Shown here: one piece after another, positions 1 to 9,252 of the stretch | Layout of the letters: each line of letters starts with the position of its first letter | How positions within the stretch are numbered: position 1 is the first letter of the stretch | Assembly (NCBI RefSeq): GCF_963666675.1 | Contig: NZ_OY762929.1 | Location: 2,356,001-2,420,000 of the forward strand | DNA from: an uncultured Desulfobacter sp. | Lineage (GTDB): Bacteria > Desulfobacterota > Desulfobacteria > Desulfobacterales > Desulfobacteraceae | DNA: 64,000 nt | Direction of reading: 5' to 3' | The notes under the pieces: generated by a model | The model's database searches: none | The model's input: the letters and a program-made list of their open reading frames with translations, nothing else | Told to the model about the DNA's origin: nothing | Position numbers and translations under genes: made by a program

Positions 1-233
1 CATTTAGACGCTGTTGTACAGGTTGTTTCACGACTTTTATTTTATATTGGGGAAACCTAAGGGGGGGGGGCCGGTAAAATTGGGATTACATAGATCCGGT
101 CGGCTGAAAGGCACTATTAAACCCTGTTATGGTTTGAAAATGGTTGCAGGTGCCCACCAATGAATTAAGCGATGGGAGGCACCACTATCCTTTTTTAAAT
201 TTTATGGGCGTCAAGGTTTTTTACCACACCGGA
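1..233. other. Left-edge non-coding stretch with hairpin
   Basis: I see no convincing gene here. The stretch holds a run of ten G (61-70). A GC-rich inverted pair, GGTGCC at 149-154 and GGCACC at 178-183, encloses a second short pair (CCA/TGG) and is followed by a T-rich tract at 188-196. It lies downstream of the minus-strand binding-protein gene. It could be the end of a small structured RNA read on the plus strand, or a terminator. I could not match it to a known RNA family. Confidence 0.3.
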
Positions 234-1001
234 TTAATCCGCCAGACCAAATTTTTTAAATATGCTGTGGCCTTTTTCAGATGCGGCAGCTGCCAGAAAC
301 GCCTTTGCCTGCGCCAAATTCTTTGAATCTTTTAAAACAGCCAGAACCAGTTTTTTCTTTTTGGCAAAGGTCTCATCGATTCGCAGCCCGTCCACAAATT
401 TTTCATTTTCCTGCCAGGTTGAGACCGCATACCAGTTAATACTTACATCGGCTTTATCCGCTTTAATCGCATTTACCAGACTTTGTGAATGAAGCGTGAT
501 TGTGGCCCGGGCTTTAACCTGGTCAAAATTACCATAATTTATGAGGATTTTTTTGGTTTCTTTGCCGATACTTCCCCTTTCAGCAGACCCGATGATTACT
601 TTAAATTGTTCATTTGTCAGTGCCGAAAGATCTGACGAAATACCTTTGGGATTCCCCTTTTTTACAAAAATAGCGGCCTGGTTATATCCAACTTCCGATT
701 TTTCAACGACCAGGCCCGGATGATCGGCCTCAATTTTTTTGACATAGGAGTCGGAGCCCGGTAAGAAAAGGTCGCCGTTTTTATTTTTTAAAAGCAGATC
801 CATCAATTTGCCGGAGCCCCCTTTGACAAATTGCACGGTGCACCCTGTTTTTTTTTCAAAATCTTTTGAAATTTCAACCATGGGTTTGACCATGGTGATG
901 CCGCAGTAAATGACCAGTTTGCAGGGGGTGTCTGCGGCCCATAAAAGAGACGGCATAACGATAAAAAGAAACACGATTGAACAGGTGATTTTTTTAATCA
1001 T
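234..1001 (-). CDS. ModA-like periplasmic substrate-binding protein
   Basis: 255 aa with a Sec signal peptide (basic MIKK start, hydrophobic core, cleavage near LLWAAD). The mature part has the two-lobe binding-protein pattern of the molybdate/tungstate ModA class: an early VIYCGITMVKPM strand and turn, a GGSGKLMDLL segment, and the NAIKADKADVSINWY hinge region. It should bind a ligand in the periplasm. An AAGGAAA ribosome site precedes the ATG. It starts 38 bp after the chemoreceptor gene on the same strand, so the two are probably co-transcribed. No permease or ATPase follows before the window edge. The usual ModA oxyanion ligand is therefore not assured, and a role as ligand-presenting partner of the chemoreceptor is possible. 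Confidence 0.8.
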   Translation of the reverse strand: MIKKITCSIVFLFIVMPSLLWAADTPCKLVIYCGITMVKPMVEISKDFEKKTGCTVQFVKGGSGKLMDLLLKNKNGDLFLPGSDSYVKKIEADHPGLVVEKSEVGYNQAAIFVKKGNPKGISSDLSALTNEQFKVIIGSAERGSIGKETKKILINYGNFDQVKARATITLHSQSLVNAIKADKADVSINWYAVSTWQENEKFVDGLRIDETFAKKKKLVLAVLKDSKNLAQAKAFLAAAASEKGHSIFKKFGLAD

Positions 1002-1039
1002 TTTTTTTCCTTTTTAAAAGTTTCAATTGGGTTGAGAAT

Positions 1040-2821
1040 TTATAGTTGAAACTGTTCTACGGTATGAAACAGTTTTGATGCGATCTCATTTAATTCATCA
1101 CTTTTGCCTTTCACATTGAGGCTCTCCCGGGAGGTTACGGCCGATCCCTGGGTCAGCATCCCGCTTTGCTCGGTGATTCTGGTTGAAAAAACGGTATTTT
1201 CCGTTATGCGATCCGTTATCTCTTTGATGCCCACCAATACCGATGAAATATTATCGGAAATTTCGTTTGTTTTGCCCGATTGCACCCCCAGTGACTCAAC
1301 CATGCTCTCTGCACGTTTATCTACATTGTCAATCAACTGGGTGATTTCAGAGATCTCTTCCAGAACCTGTTTCGTGGAGTTTTGAATACCTTGTACATGT
1401 TGTTTAATCTCCATGGTCGCTTCGGTGGTTTTCTGGGCCAGATCTTTGATCTCATTGGCAACCACGGCAAACCCTTTGCCCGCCTCACCGGCTCTGGCCG
1501 ATTCAATGGTGGCATTGAGTGCAAGCAGATTTGTGCTCTCGGAAATGTCGGTAATGGTTTCCGTTATTTGGGTGATGCTCTTTGCGCTTTCTCCAAGGGT
1601 ATTTGTTGTCTGTAAAACGGTTTGCCCGCATCCGAATGCATGGGAACTGATTTCTTTCATACCTTCCGACGCTTTAACCGAGGTGGCAATGATCGTGTTC
1701 ATTTCATCGGTGGAATTGACGATAACGTCAATATTCGTGGCTGCCAGTTGTGTCGCTTTTTTAACATCATCAATGTTGGCATTCATGGTTTGGGCCGCAT
1801 CGTAAACGCTTTTCGCGTTGGTGTCGGTCTTTTTTGAAACCGAGGACAGGTTATCGGATACTTCTGATAAATTTTTTGAAGAACTGGATAACAGCATGGC
1901 ATTTTCTTTTAGTTCATTGAAAATTTTGCTTAAACTTGAGACCATTTCATTCAACGACCGTGTCAGTATGCCCAGTTCATCTTTCCTGTCACTTTTAATC
2001 GTTTCAGAAAAATTCCCCTTTGCAATTTGTTCGGCGAATTGAACACTGCGCAGAATGGGTTTGACAATGGAACCGGCGATGAAAAATACAAGGCCTGCCA
2101 CAATGATGAATGTAAAAGACATGATGGCAATCAATTTGACATTCATTATTTTTTGGGCCTTTAAAGAAAGGGATGACGATGATCGATTTATCTCGTCAAT
2201 CGAGTTCTTTTGTTGTGAAGTTATACCCGTGACCACTTCATTGTTTTTTGAAATGATTTCGGAAAACATCTCCTCTATTCTGGAAATTGCTTCCATACTT
2301 TCAAGGTTTACCTGAAGGGTAACAGTCAAATAATTAAAATCGTCCTTGATGGTGTGCGAAAATTCTTTTTGCATGTTTCCGGAGAGGTGGTTTCCCCGGG
2401 AAAATATTTCATCGTCAGACGGATTTTCAGATGTGACAAATTCTATCCATGAAATCGCAGGGTTCTCCGCGAGCAGGGTTTCAATATTCTTTTTCGCTTT
2501 TTCTATTTCAAAATTGATTAAAAGCGGAAAAATCTGGTTGGCGATTGATTTGGTCAGGGTTCCATACGATGAAATATAGAGGCTTGTAACGATATTCTGG
2601 GTTGTTTCAGTTGCGTGGTTGAGTTTTTGCTGTATATCCTGAAAATTTTTGGAAAGGGATGCAATCAACCGCTCGTCCTCTTTGATAACGTTTTGGATAA
2701 TGGCAGTGGTCAGGTGGGCGTCTTTTTGCTTAACTTCGTAATTCACCATTATCAGAAGGCCTAAAAAAGCTATGAACAGAAGAATTAACAAATTATAATT
2801 GAGTTTTGCGCGAATTCCCAT
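1040..2821 (-). CDS. Methyl-accepting chemotaxis protein
   Basis: 593 aa transmembrane chemoreceptor. TM1 lies at about residues 9-27, followed by a periplasmic domain of about 200 residues of no recognised class. TM2 is at about 233-253, then HAMP (SIVKPILRSVQFAEQIAKG), then the long coiled-coil signalling domain. The hairpin tip is intact (SESTNLLALNATIESARAGE, then GKGFAVVANEIKDLA), so it should contact CheW and CheA. No C-terminal NWETF-type tether is present. It lies directly upstream of the orphan ModA-like binding protein on the same strand. That suggests, without proving it, a receptor/binding-protein pair sensing the same ligand. Confidence 0.92.
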   Translation of the reverse strand: MGIRAKLNYNLLILLFIAFLGLLIMVNYEVKQKDAHLTTAIIQNVIKEDERLIASLSKNFQDIQQKLNHATETTQNIVTSLYISSYGTLTKSIANQIFPLLINFEIEKAKKNIETLLAENPAISWIEFVTSENPSDDEIFSRGNHLSGNMQKEFSHTIKDDFNYLTVTLQVNLESMEAISRIEEMFSEIISKNNEVVTGITSQQKNSIDEINRSSSSLSLKAQKIMNVKLIAIMSFTFIIVAGLVFFIAGSIVKPILRSVQFAEQIAKGNFSETIKSDRKDELGILTRSLNEMVSSLSKIFNELKENAMLLSSSSKNLSEVSDNLSSVSKKTDTNAKSVYDAAQTMNANIDDVKKATQLAATNIDVIVNSTDEMNTIIATSVKASEGMKEISSHAFGCGQTVLQTTNTLGESAKSITQITETITDISESTNLLALNATIESARAGEAGKGFAVVANEIKDLAQKTTEATMEIKQHVQGIQNSTKQVLEEISEITQLIDNVDKRAESMVESLGVQSGKTNEISDNISSVLVGIKEITDRITENTVFSTRITEQSGMLTQGSAVTSRESLNVKGKSDELNEIASKLFHTVEQFQL

Positions 2822-3295
2822 AATTTTCAGTCCTTTTTAAGATTGGGCAAAATTGGGGAGAATGTTTTAGCGATGTAATAAAATAACAAAATATTTTTGT
2901 TTTTGCAAAGGGCAATCTGTAGTTTTAAATGTGCCGCGTCCTTTTGGTGTAAGTAGTGCTGACCGGTATATGCAGTCCTTTGCCGTTTTATAGGAAGGAA
3001 CCGATAGGTTGCTGAATTACTATCATGTTTTCTTGTGGGCTATGCCGGCAGATGGTGTGTCAGGTCGGCCCATGGCCATTGCCCGGCAAAGCGGATAAAC
3101 AAAATGCGGCTATGCAGGCCTGATAATTTTCTGGTAATAATGCGATCATAACTGTCCCCCCAAGGTTGCATAAAAATTTTAACCCTTCGGGGAATCCACA
3201 TGACTTCTGCAACAATGGGGTGTACATTAAAAATAATGTGACCGAACTTGCCCCAAAAAGACATTTGACCAAGACGAAACAATCAGGGATTCTCA
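2822..3295. other. Divergent intergenic region
   Basis: 474 bp between a minus-strand chemoreceptor and a plus-strand diguanylate cyclase, so it should hold both promoters. The first 100 bp are AT-rich. The only open frames are short and overlapping on the minus strand and have no recognisable protein character. I see no RNA gene or repeat. Confidence 0.4.
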
Positions 3296-5017
3296 ATGCC
3301 TTTAATCAAAGAGGACAATATAGGTATAATCAGCTTTATCAGTTCGACAATCCTTATTGTTCTGCTGACATCTATTCTCGGGGGCATTTTTCTTCGTGAT
3401 CAGCACCGTCATTTTCAGGAGGATCTGCAAAAGGTTGGAACCAATTTTTTCCATATGCAAAAAGAACGGCTGCGGTCAGAGGTCAAAATGCAGATTAGAA
3501 GCATTAATGCGTGGCACGAAAATGCCAGACAAAGATTGAGGTCCACCATTAAGGCCCGCACGAATGAGGCCTATGCCGTTGCAGAGAACCTTTACGAACA
3601 GAACAAAGAGAAACGACCCGAGGAAGTACAGGCGCTCATCAGGGAAGCGCTCAGACCTATCAGGTTTAATGGCGGCCGTGGCTATTTTTTTATCAGAGAC
3701 ACCCAGGGTCCTTTTGTCCTTTACCCGCCGAATACTAAAATTGAAGGGCCGCATGCCAAGTTGTTACCCCACCAGGACAGGAAAGAATTGTCCCAAAAAA
3801 TTAATGCGCTGATTCTTACAAAAGGCGAGGGGTTTATCGAATATCAATGGCCCAAACCCGGGGGCAATGAACATGAACTTTTTGAAAAAATGACCTTTGT
3901 AAAACATTTTAAGCCGTTTGGGTGGAGCATTGGTACCGGCGAATATCTTTTTAATTTTGAATCATTAGTACAAAAATCCATCATCGACACACTTAACAGC
4001 ATTCTTCCATCCGATACCGCCCCTGAGTACATTTTTATTTACAAGCTTCATGACATGAATGGCGGCAATGCATTTGCAACAATGCTGGTTAACCCCAATC
4101 GCCCCGATCTTATTGGCAAGAAAGTTTCTGATAACTATACGGACACACATGGCAAAATGTTCCGAAGAGAGATGCTTAAAGGTATCCGTGACTCAGGAGA
4201 GGCGTTTGTCTCTTACTGGTATAAAAAGCCGGGGTATGAGGAACCGGGCTCGAAATTGAGCTATTTTAAATATTATCCCCAATGGCAATGGATTGTGGCA
4301 AAAGGCATTTCCCTTGATGATATGAATAAACGCATCAACAAAATGCAAAAAAATCTTAATCAGGAGAGAAGAAATACGATTCGTAATTTTATATATTTTA
4401 TTGTTATATCTTCAGTAAGTTTTCTGATTTTGGGTTACATTTTTTCCAAGGGCATCCACAGACTCTTTTGGGGGTACAAAGCGATAATGGAAGACCAGCA
4501 GGACGAATTGAAGCGTGTTAATGCCGAATTAAAGAGTCAATCCATTACCGATCCGTTGACATCGTTGTACAACAAAGGATATTTCAACGACCATCTTGAC
4601 ATCGAGATTGCCCGTTCCTTACGCCATGGTTCTGCGCTCTCCCTTATTGTGTTTGATATTGATAAATTCAAAATAATTAATGATAGTTACGGCCATCTTG
4701 TCGGAGATGATGTCCTTAAAGCGTTGGCCGATCTGTGTCAAATAAATATTCGGGCGTCGGACATCTTTGCCCGTTGGGGCGGCGAGGAGTTCGTGGTTCT
4801 TTCGCCTGAAAGCGACAAAGAAAACACGATTGTTTTTGCAGAGAAATTGCGAAGATTGATAGAAGGATATTCTTTTTTGATCCCATTGCAAGTGACCTGT
4901 AGTTTCGGCGTCACGGAATATAAAGAAGGCGACAGTGCTGATTCTATCATACATAGAGCAGACCAGGCACTTTATACGGCAAAGCAAGAAGGCAGAAACA
5001 AGGTCGTTTTTTTGTAA
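3296..5017 (+). CDS. Membrane diguanylate cyclase with double Cache sensor
   Basis: 573 aa. TM1 lies at about 9-31. A long periplasmic region follows with two Cache-like repeats, each with the typical GYFFI / GWSIGTGEY and SYFKYYPQWQWIVAKG elements. TM2 is near 365-385, then a short coiled coil and a C-terminal GGDEF domain. The catalytic loop reads RWGGEEF, an active variant. RASD just before it fits the RxxD product-inhibition I-site. It should make cyclic di-GMP in the cytoplasm in response to a small periplasmic ligand, often a carboxylate or amino acid for this sensor class. The start follows an AGGGAT ribosome site. It is transcribed alone. Confidence 0.92.
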   Translation: MPLIKEDNIGIISFISSTILIVLLTSILGGIFLRDQHRHFQEDLQKVGTNFFHMQKERLRSEVKMQIRSINAWHENARQRLRSTIKARTNEAYAVAENLYEQNKEKRPEEVQALIREALRPIRFNGGRGYFFIRDTQGPFVLYPPNTKIEGPHAKLLPHQDRKELSQKINALILTKGEGFIEYQWPKPGGNEHELFEKMTFVKHFKPFGWSIGTGEYLFNFESLVQKSIIDTLNSILPSDTAPEYIFIYKLHDMNGGNAFATMLVNPNRPDLIGKKVSDNYTDTHGKMFRREMLKGIRDSGEAFVSYWYKKPGYEEPGSKLSYFKYYPQWQWIVAKGISLDDMNKRINKMQKNLNQERRNTIRNFIYFIVISSVSFLILGYIFSKGIHRLFWGYKAIMEDQQDELKRVNAELKSQSITDPLTSLYNKGYFNDHLDIEIARSLRHGSALSLIVFDIDKFKIINDSYGHLVGDDVLKALADLCQINIRASDIFARWGGEEFVVLSPESDKENTIVFAEKLRRLIEGYSFLIPLQVTCSFGVTEYKEGDSADSIIHRADQALYTAKQEGRNKVVFL

Positions 5018-5114
5018 CACCGTTAATACGAATTGGGTCCCGTTCTTTTGGTGGTAAAGGTTAAAAGTTCAGAATTCCCTGGTTGAGGCCGATAATAAAA
5101 AGAAACACCAAACA

Positions 5115-5123
5115 GGGGGGGGG
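5115..5123 (+). promoter_or_regulatory. G9 tract overlapping a ribosome binding site
   Basis: Nine consecutive G followed by ATGG sit 7 bp upstream of the ATG at 5131 and form its Shine-Dalgarno sequence. A homopolymer of this length can vary by slippage, which would change the spacing but not the reading frame. Confidence 0.4.
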
Positions 5124-5130
5124 ATGGACA

Positions 5131-5664
5131 ATGACAAATGTGCCTGGCGGTCTAAATTCCTTTACGGGAATGGATTTTACATTATTTCAGTCACGCAACA
5201 GGGTCACAGGAAATAATTCGGGTTCAAACGTATCAATGGAGGCTGAGATTATACAATTCAGTCTGGAAGTCAGAACAGGTACCCGGCAAAATTTTGGTAC
5301 CCAGGATGCCCTTGCTCGGTTTAACCAGCTTGATCCGGCGCTCAAATCATCTTTGACCTATAACGGTAAACCCATTGCCGAATTATCCCCGGAGCAGGCC
5401 GGCGAACTTGTCAGTGAAGATGGATATTTCGGCGTGAATCAGACATCCCAGCGCATCGCTGATTTTGTCATCATGGGGGCCGGCGATGATATGGAACGGT
5501 TGAAAGCCGGACGGGAAGGGGTCCTTCAAGGGTTTGAAGAGGCGGAAAAAGCCTGGGGAAGCAAATTGCCGGACATTTCATATGAAACCCTGGCAAGAAC
5601 CCTGGAAACCATTGACGAAAAAATCCGGGAGAATGGCGGCTCAGTTGTAGACGTGAGTGTTTAA
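5131..5664 (+). CDS. Hypothetical cytoplasmic protein, 177 aa
   Basis: I do not recognise this protein. I chose the ATG at 5131, which follows a G-rich ribosome site, over a TTG 48 bp upstream that would add a basic, unlikely leader. The protein has no signal peptide or membrane segment. A Gly/Asn-rich first 40 residues is followed by a helical, acidic part with NGKPIAELSPEQAGELVSED, a GYFGVNQTSQRIADFVI segment and a charged C-terminal helix. The composition is that of a soluble helical protein. It follows the Cache diguanylate cyclase by 113 bp on the same strand and converges with the polyamine operon. Function is unknown. Confidence 0.65.
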   Translation: MTNVPGGLNSFTGMDFTLFQSRNRVTGNNSGSNVSMEAEIIQFSLEVRTGTRQNFGTQDALARFNQLDPALKSSLTYNGKPIAELSPEQAGELVSEDGYFGVNQTSQRIADFVIMGAGDDMERLKAGREGVLQGFEEAEKAWGSKLPDISYETLARTLETIDEKIRENGGSVVDVSV

Positions 5665-5749
5665 GCACTCGCAATTGTATAAAATGATGGAACGAATAAA
5701 TGCCAAGCCCTCACCCTCATGCGTCCGGATCAAGGCCCGGCATATTCTA

Positions 5750-6628
5750 TCATTTCAAACCCGGGCCACCGTCCATGGTGCGTATTGTTCCATACTCTGC
5801 CGGACGCCGGTCCCGGAACAGGCCCCAGCCCGCCCGCATGTTTTCAATTTCCTTAAAATCAAACGAGACGATTTTAATATCTTGGGTTTCACGGTCACAC
5901 TGGGCAAGTATCTCTCCGGTGTTGCCGGTGATAAACGAGGTGCCGTAAAAGGTGATTTTAACATCCTGGTCGTTTTCAGTGCCGATTCTGTTGGATGCAC
6001 ACACCGGCATCACATTGGCCGCTGAATGGCCCTGCATGGTTCGTTGCCAGTGGGGCTGGGAATCATATCCGGGCATTTTGGGTTCAGACCCGATGGCCGT
6101 GGGGTACATCAAAATATCCGCCCCCATCAGTGCCATGCTGCGGGCCGTTTCCGGAAACCACTGGTCCCAGCAGATGCCGACCCCTACCTTGCCGAACCGG
6201 GTGCGCCACACCTTGAAGCCTGTATCGCCCGGGCTGAAATAAAATTTCTCTTCATAGCCCGGCCCCTGGGGAATGTGAGTTTTGCGATAGATCCCCAGGA
6301 CAGCGCCGTCGGCATCAATCATGGCCACACTGTTGAAATAGGCCTGGCCGGCCCGTTCAAAAAAGCTGATGGGCAGCACCACGCCAAGATCCTTGGCCAA
6401 ACGGCTGAACCGTTTGATCAGGTCACTGTCTTCTGCGTTCTGGGCCAGGGAAAAATAGCTGAAATCCTGCACCTTGCAAAAATAGGGGCCCGAAAACAGC
6501 TCCTGGAGCAGGATGATGTTGGCGCCTTGGGCAGCCGCATCCCGTACAATCGTTTCCGCCTTTTGAGCATTGGTTTCATAAGTGTTGCTGCAGGTCATCT
6601 GGGTGACTGCGACGTTGACTTTTTCCAT
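5750..6628 (-). CDS. aguB: N-carbamoylputrescine amidase
   Basis: 292 aa nitrilase-superfamily enzyme that hydrolyses N-carbamoylputrescine to putrescine, CO2 and ammonia. The Glu-Lys-Cys triad is visible at E43 (LLQELFSGPYF), K116 (YRKTHIPQGPGYEEKFYF) and C153 (GVGICWDQWFPE). The protein is full length for the family. A strong AAGGAAGGG ribosome site precedes the ATG. It starts 11 bp after agmatine deiminase and is the last gene of the polyamine locus, completing conversion of agmatine to putrescine. Confidence is high because both the triad and the neighbour agree. Confidence 0.95.
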   Translation of the reverse strand: MEKVNVAVTQMTCSNTYETNAQKAETIVRDAAAQGANIILLQELFSGPYFCKVQDFSYFSLAQNAEDSDLIKRFSRLAKDLGVVLPISFFERAGQAYFNSVAMIDADGAVLGIYRKTHIPQGPGYEEKFYFSPGDTGFKVWRTRFGKVGVGICWDQWFPETARSMALMGADILMYPTAIGSEPKMPGYDSQPHWQRTMQGHSAANVMPVCASNRIGTENDQDVKITFYGTSFITGNTGEILAQCDRETQDIKIVSFDFKEIENMRAGWGLFRDRRPAEYGTIRTMDGGPGLK

Positions 6629-6639
6629 GTTCCCTTCCT

Positions 6640-7746
6640 TTAAAACGGTGGCAGAGCAGTGCCCGAGGGCTGCTGCTGGGTGATACAGTGTATCCCGCCG
6701 CCGCCGGCAAAAAGCGGCAGGCTCGGTATCTGGATAACAGTGCGGTCCGGGAAAATGGCCTGCATCATCTCTTTTGCCTGGTCATCTGCCGGGTCATTAA
6801 ATGCGGACATGATAATGGCGCCATTGGGCATATAAAAATTAATATATGAGAGATCCATGCGTTCTCCGTTCCATTTTTGAATCGCAGGTTGGGGAATATC
6901 TATGATTTCCAAGGTATTGCCTGGGGCGTCAACAGCGCCTGCAAGCCTTTGTTCGGCATCCCGGGTCACAGCAAAGTTGGGGTCATCCGGATCAATGCAT
7001 TTATGTAGCAGCATCTGCCCCGGACGTGCAAATGTAGCCAGGATATCCACATGGCCTGTGGTCTCATCCCCGTCAAGACCATTGGCCAGCCACAACACCT
7101 TATCAATGCCTAGATAGGTCTTAAAAAGGGCTTCAAAGTCGGCTTTTGTAAATCCCACGTTGCGCTTGGGGTCCAGCAGACACTGCTCGGTAGTGATCAG
7201 GGTGCCCTGACCGTCCACATGGATGGAACCGCCTTCCAGGATAAAGGGGGCGGTGTACCGGCGCATGGACAAGGTGCGCAATACGTCAATGGCCATGGCC
7301 TCATCGCAGGGGCCGGTGATGGGATAGTGTCCCCATCCGGTAAAGACCCAGTCGATCCCGGCGACGTTTCCTTTTTTATCCCGTACAAAGGTCGGTGCAC
7401 TGTCCCTGGCCCAGGAGTCAAAGCATGTGGCATCGACCAGGGTAACGCAGTTGCCAAGAAGGTTTTGCGCCTCATCCCGCTGTGCCGGGTTGACCAGCAT
7501 GTAGACGGGCTCAAAATCGGCAATGGCCCGGGCCACCTTTGCATATGTTTGCTTGGCCTCGGCCAGCACCCCCTTGAAACATTCTTCAGAGCAGGGCCAA
7601 GCCATCCAGCAGGCATCATGCTGTTCCCATTCAGCCGGCATGGTCAGGCCGTCACTTTGGGGGGTGCGCACCGGAATAGAGAAAAAACCGTTTGCCGGGG
7701 GGCCTGCCAGGGGGTGGTCCCCCTGGATCTGTATAAGTTGTGTCAT
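6640..7746 (-). CDS. aguA: Agmatine deiminase
   Basis: 368 aa, full length. It belongs to the guanidino-group-modifying (peptidyl-arginine deiminase-like) superfamily and converts agmatine to N-carbamoylputrescine and ammonia. Visible family elements are MPAEWEQHDACWMAWP near residue 36, the FDSWARDSAPTF region, the ILEGGSIHVDGQGTLI segment, GLDGDETTGHVD, and the catalytic cysteine C354 in GGGGIHCITQQQPSG near the C-terminus. It sits between the aldehyde dehydrogenase (24 bp gap) and aguB (11 bp gap). No arginine decarboxylase is in the window, so agmatine must come from elsewhere in the genome or through the adjacent Pot transporter. Confidence 0.95.
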   Translation of the reverse strand: MTQLIQIQGDHPLAGPPANGFFSIPVRTPQSDGLTMPAEWEQHDACWMAWPCSEECFKGVLAEAKQTYAKVARAIADFEPVYMLVNPAQRDEAQNLLGNCVTLVDATCFDSWARDSAPTFVRDKKGNVAGIDWVFTGWGHYPITGPCDEAMAIDVLRTLSMRRYTAPFILEGGSIHVDGQGTLITTEQCLLDPKRNVGFTKADFEALFKTYLGIDKVLWLANGLDGDETTGHVDILATFARPGQMLLHKCIDPDDPNFAVTRDAEQRLAGAVDAPGNTLEIIDIPQPAIQKWNGERMDLSYINFYMPNGAIIMSAFNDPADDQAKEMMQAIFPDRTVIQIPSLPLFAGGGGIHCITQQQPSGTALPPF

Positions 7747-7770
7747 ATATCTTCTTTTATCCTGACTGGT

Positions 7771-9195
7771 TTAGATGGTTGTGTTTACCATGACATGTTT
7801 GGTCACCAAGTAATCGCCAACAGCTTCTGCGGAGAGATCCTTGCCGAAACCCGACTGCTTGAACCCGCCATGGGGCGCTTCGGATACCAGGGGCAGGTGG
7901 TCGTTCACCCACACGCATCCAAATTCCAGGGCCTTGGCCATCCGCATGGAACGTGCCACATCATGGGTAAATATAGAAGATGCCAGGCCAAATACCGTAT
8001 CGTTGGCCATGGCCAAGGCTTCTGATTCCTCTTTAAAGGTCTGGATGGTGATCACAGGTCCGAATACCTCTTTTTGCACGATTTCAGAGGTTTGCGCAAC
8101 ATTATTGATCACAGTGGGCGCATAAAAGTAACCCGGTCCGTCAAGGATTTTGCCGCCGCAAAGGATGCCTGCACCCGCTGCCTTGGCCCGCTGTACAAAT
8201 CCGTCTACCGATTTCAAATGGGCTTTGGAAATCATGGAACCCATTTCCGTGGCGCTGTCAAAGGGATTACCCACCTTCACGGCGTTCATGGCTGCCACAA
8301 GGGCCTCAGTCACCTGATCCACGCAGGATTCGTGGCAGATGATCCGGGTGGCTGCGGTGCAGTCCTGGCCGGAATTGCAAAAGGCGCCTAAAGAGACCTT
8401 TTCTGCCACAAGTTCGGGTTTGGCGTCTTCAAATACTACCACCGGGGCCTTGCCGCCCAGTTCCAGGTGAACGCGCTTGATGGATTCGGCGGAACTTTGC
8501 ATGATGGCAGCCCCGGTGCTGGTGGCACCGGTCACCGAAATCATGCGGATATCCTTGTGGTTGACAATGGCCGGGCCCACATCGCCTGTGACCACATTGA
8601 CAACCCCGTCAGGAATGCCTGCCTTCTGGCACAGTTCCCCAAGCATCAGCGAGGTGCGGGGGGTCTGGGGGGCAGGCTTTAATACCGTGGTGCATCCGGC
8701 GGCCAGGGCCGGGCCGATTTTCCAGATGGCCATGAGCAAGGGGTAGTTCCATGGGGCGATCTGGCCCACTACGCCCACGGGTTCCCGGCGGTATATGGTG
8801 GTATAACCTTCGGTATATTCCCCTGCATGGTGTCCGCTGGTGTCCCGGGCGCTGCCGGCAAAAAAGCGCATATTATCGATACAGAAAGGCAAATCAGCGC
8901 CAAGGCTTAAAAATTCATAGGGTTTGCCTGAATCTTCACTTTCGATTCTGGCAAGTTCTTCAATATTGGCTTCCATCAGGTCCGCAAGTTTCCACATACA
9001 GATGCTGCGGTCCCTGGGCGGCATGGCACTCCACTCGGGGAAGGCTGCCTTGGCTGCGGCAACGGCCTTGTCAACATCCGCCGCACCTGCCTTGGCCACC
9101 TGGGCAATGATTTCTCCGGTTGCCGGATTTTCCACGTCCATGGTTCCTTCGGCGCCGTCACACCACTTTCCGTTAATCCACAGTTTCAAGTTCAT
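7771..9195 (-). CDS. Aminobutyraldehyde dehydrogenase (PatD/PuuC-like)
   Basis: 474 aa NAD(P)-dependent aldehyde dehydrogenase. I chose the ATG at 9195 because AGGAG lies 7 bp upstream; an in-frame ATG 36 bp earlier lacks this. Key motifs are present: VGVVGQIAPWNYPL, LKPAPQTP (cofactor site), LELGGKAPVVVFEDA (general-base Glu), and the catalytic cysteine in FCNSGQDCTAATR. Family membership is certain. The substrate, 4-aminobutanal, is inferred from its place after putrescine aminotransferase and before aguA; betaine aldehyde dehydrogenases are close relatives. The product would be GABA. It is separated from patA by a hairpin-rich spacer. Confidence 0.88.
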   Translation of the reverse strand: MNLKLWINGKWCDGAEGTMDVENPATGEIIAQVAKAGAADVDKAVAAAKAAFPEWSAMPPRDRSICMWKLADLMEANIEELARIESEDSGKPYEFLSLGADLPFCIDNMRFFAGSARDTSGHHAGEYTEGYTTIYRREPVGVVGQIAPWNYPLLMAIWKIGPALAAGCTTVLKPAPQTPRTSLMLGELCQKAGIPDGVVNVVTGDVGPAIVNHKDIRMISVTGATSTGAAIMQSSAESIKRVHLELGGKAPVVVFEDAKPELVAEKVSLGAFCNSGQDCTAATRIICHESCVDQVTEALVAAMNAVKVGNPFDSATEMGSMISKAHLKSVDGFVQRAKAAGAGILCGGKILDGPGYFYAPTVINNVAQTSEIVQKEVFGPVITIQTFKEESEALAMANDTVFGLASSIFTHDVARSMRMAKALEFGCVWVNDHLPLVSEAPHGGFKQSGFGKDLSAEAVGDYLVTKHVMVNTTI

Positions 9196-9252
9196 GTTAC
9201 TCTCCTTGCTTATGTTGTTTTTTATTGTCATTTTTTTGGGTTTTACCCGGCT

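Noticed and set aside
61..200. Cobalamin riboswitch, SRP RNA or 6S RNA
   Set aside because: None of the conserved cores of these RNAs could be found in the stretch.
3040..3296. Overlapping minus-strand ORFs of 78-80 codons upstream of the Cache diguanylate cyclase
   Set aside because: Two frames overlap each other, neither has domain character, and the region is a divergent promoter.
7219..8025. Long plus-strand ORF of 268 codons
   Set aside because: It is antisense to aguA and the aldehyde dehydrogenase, both with complete catalytic motifs.
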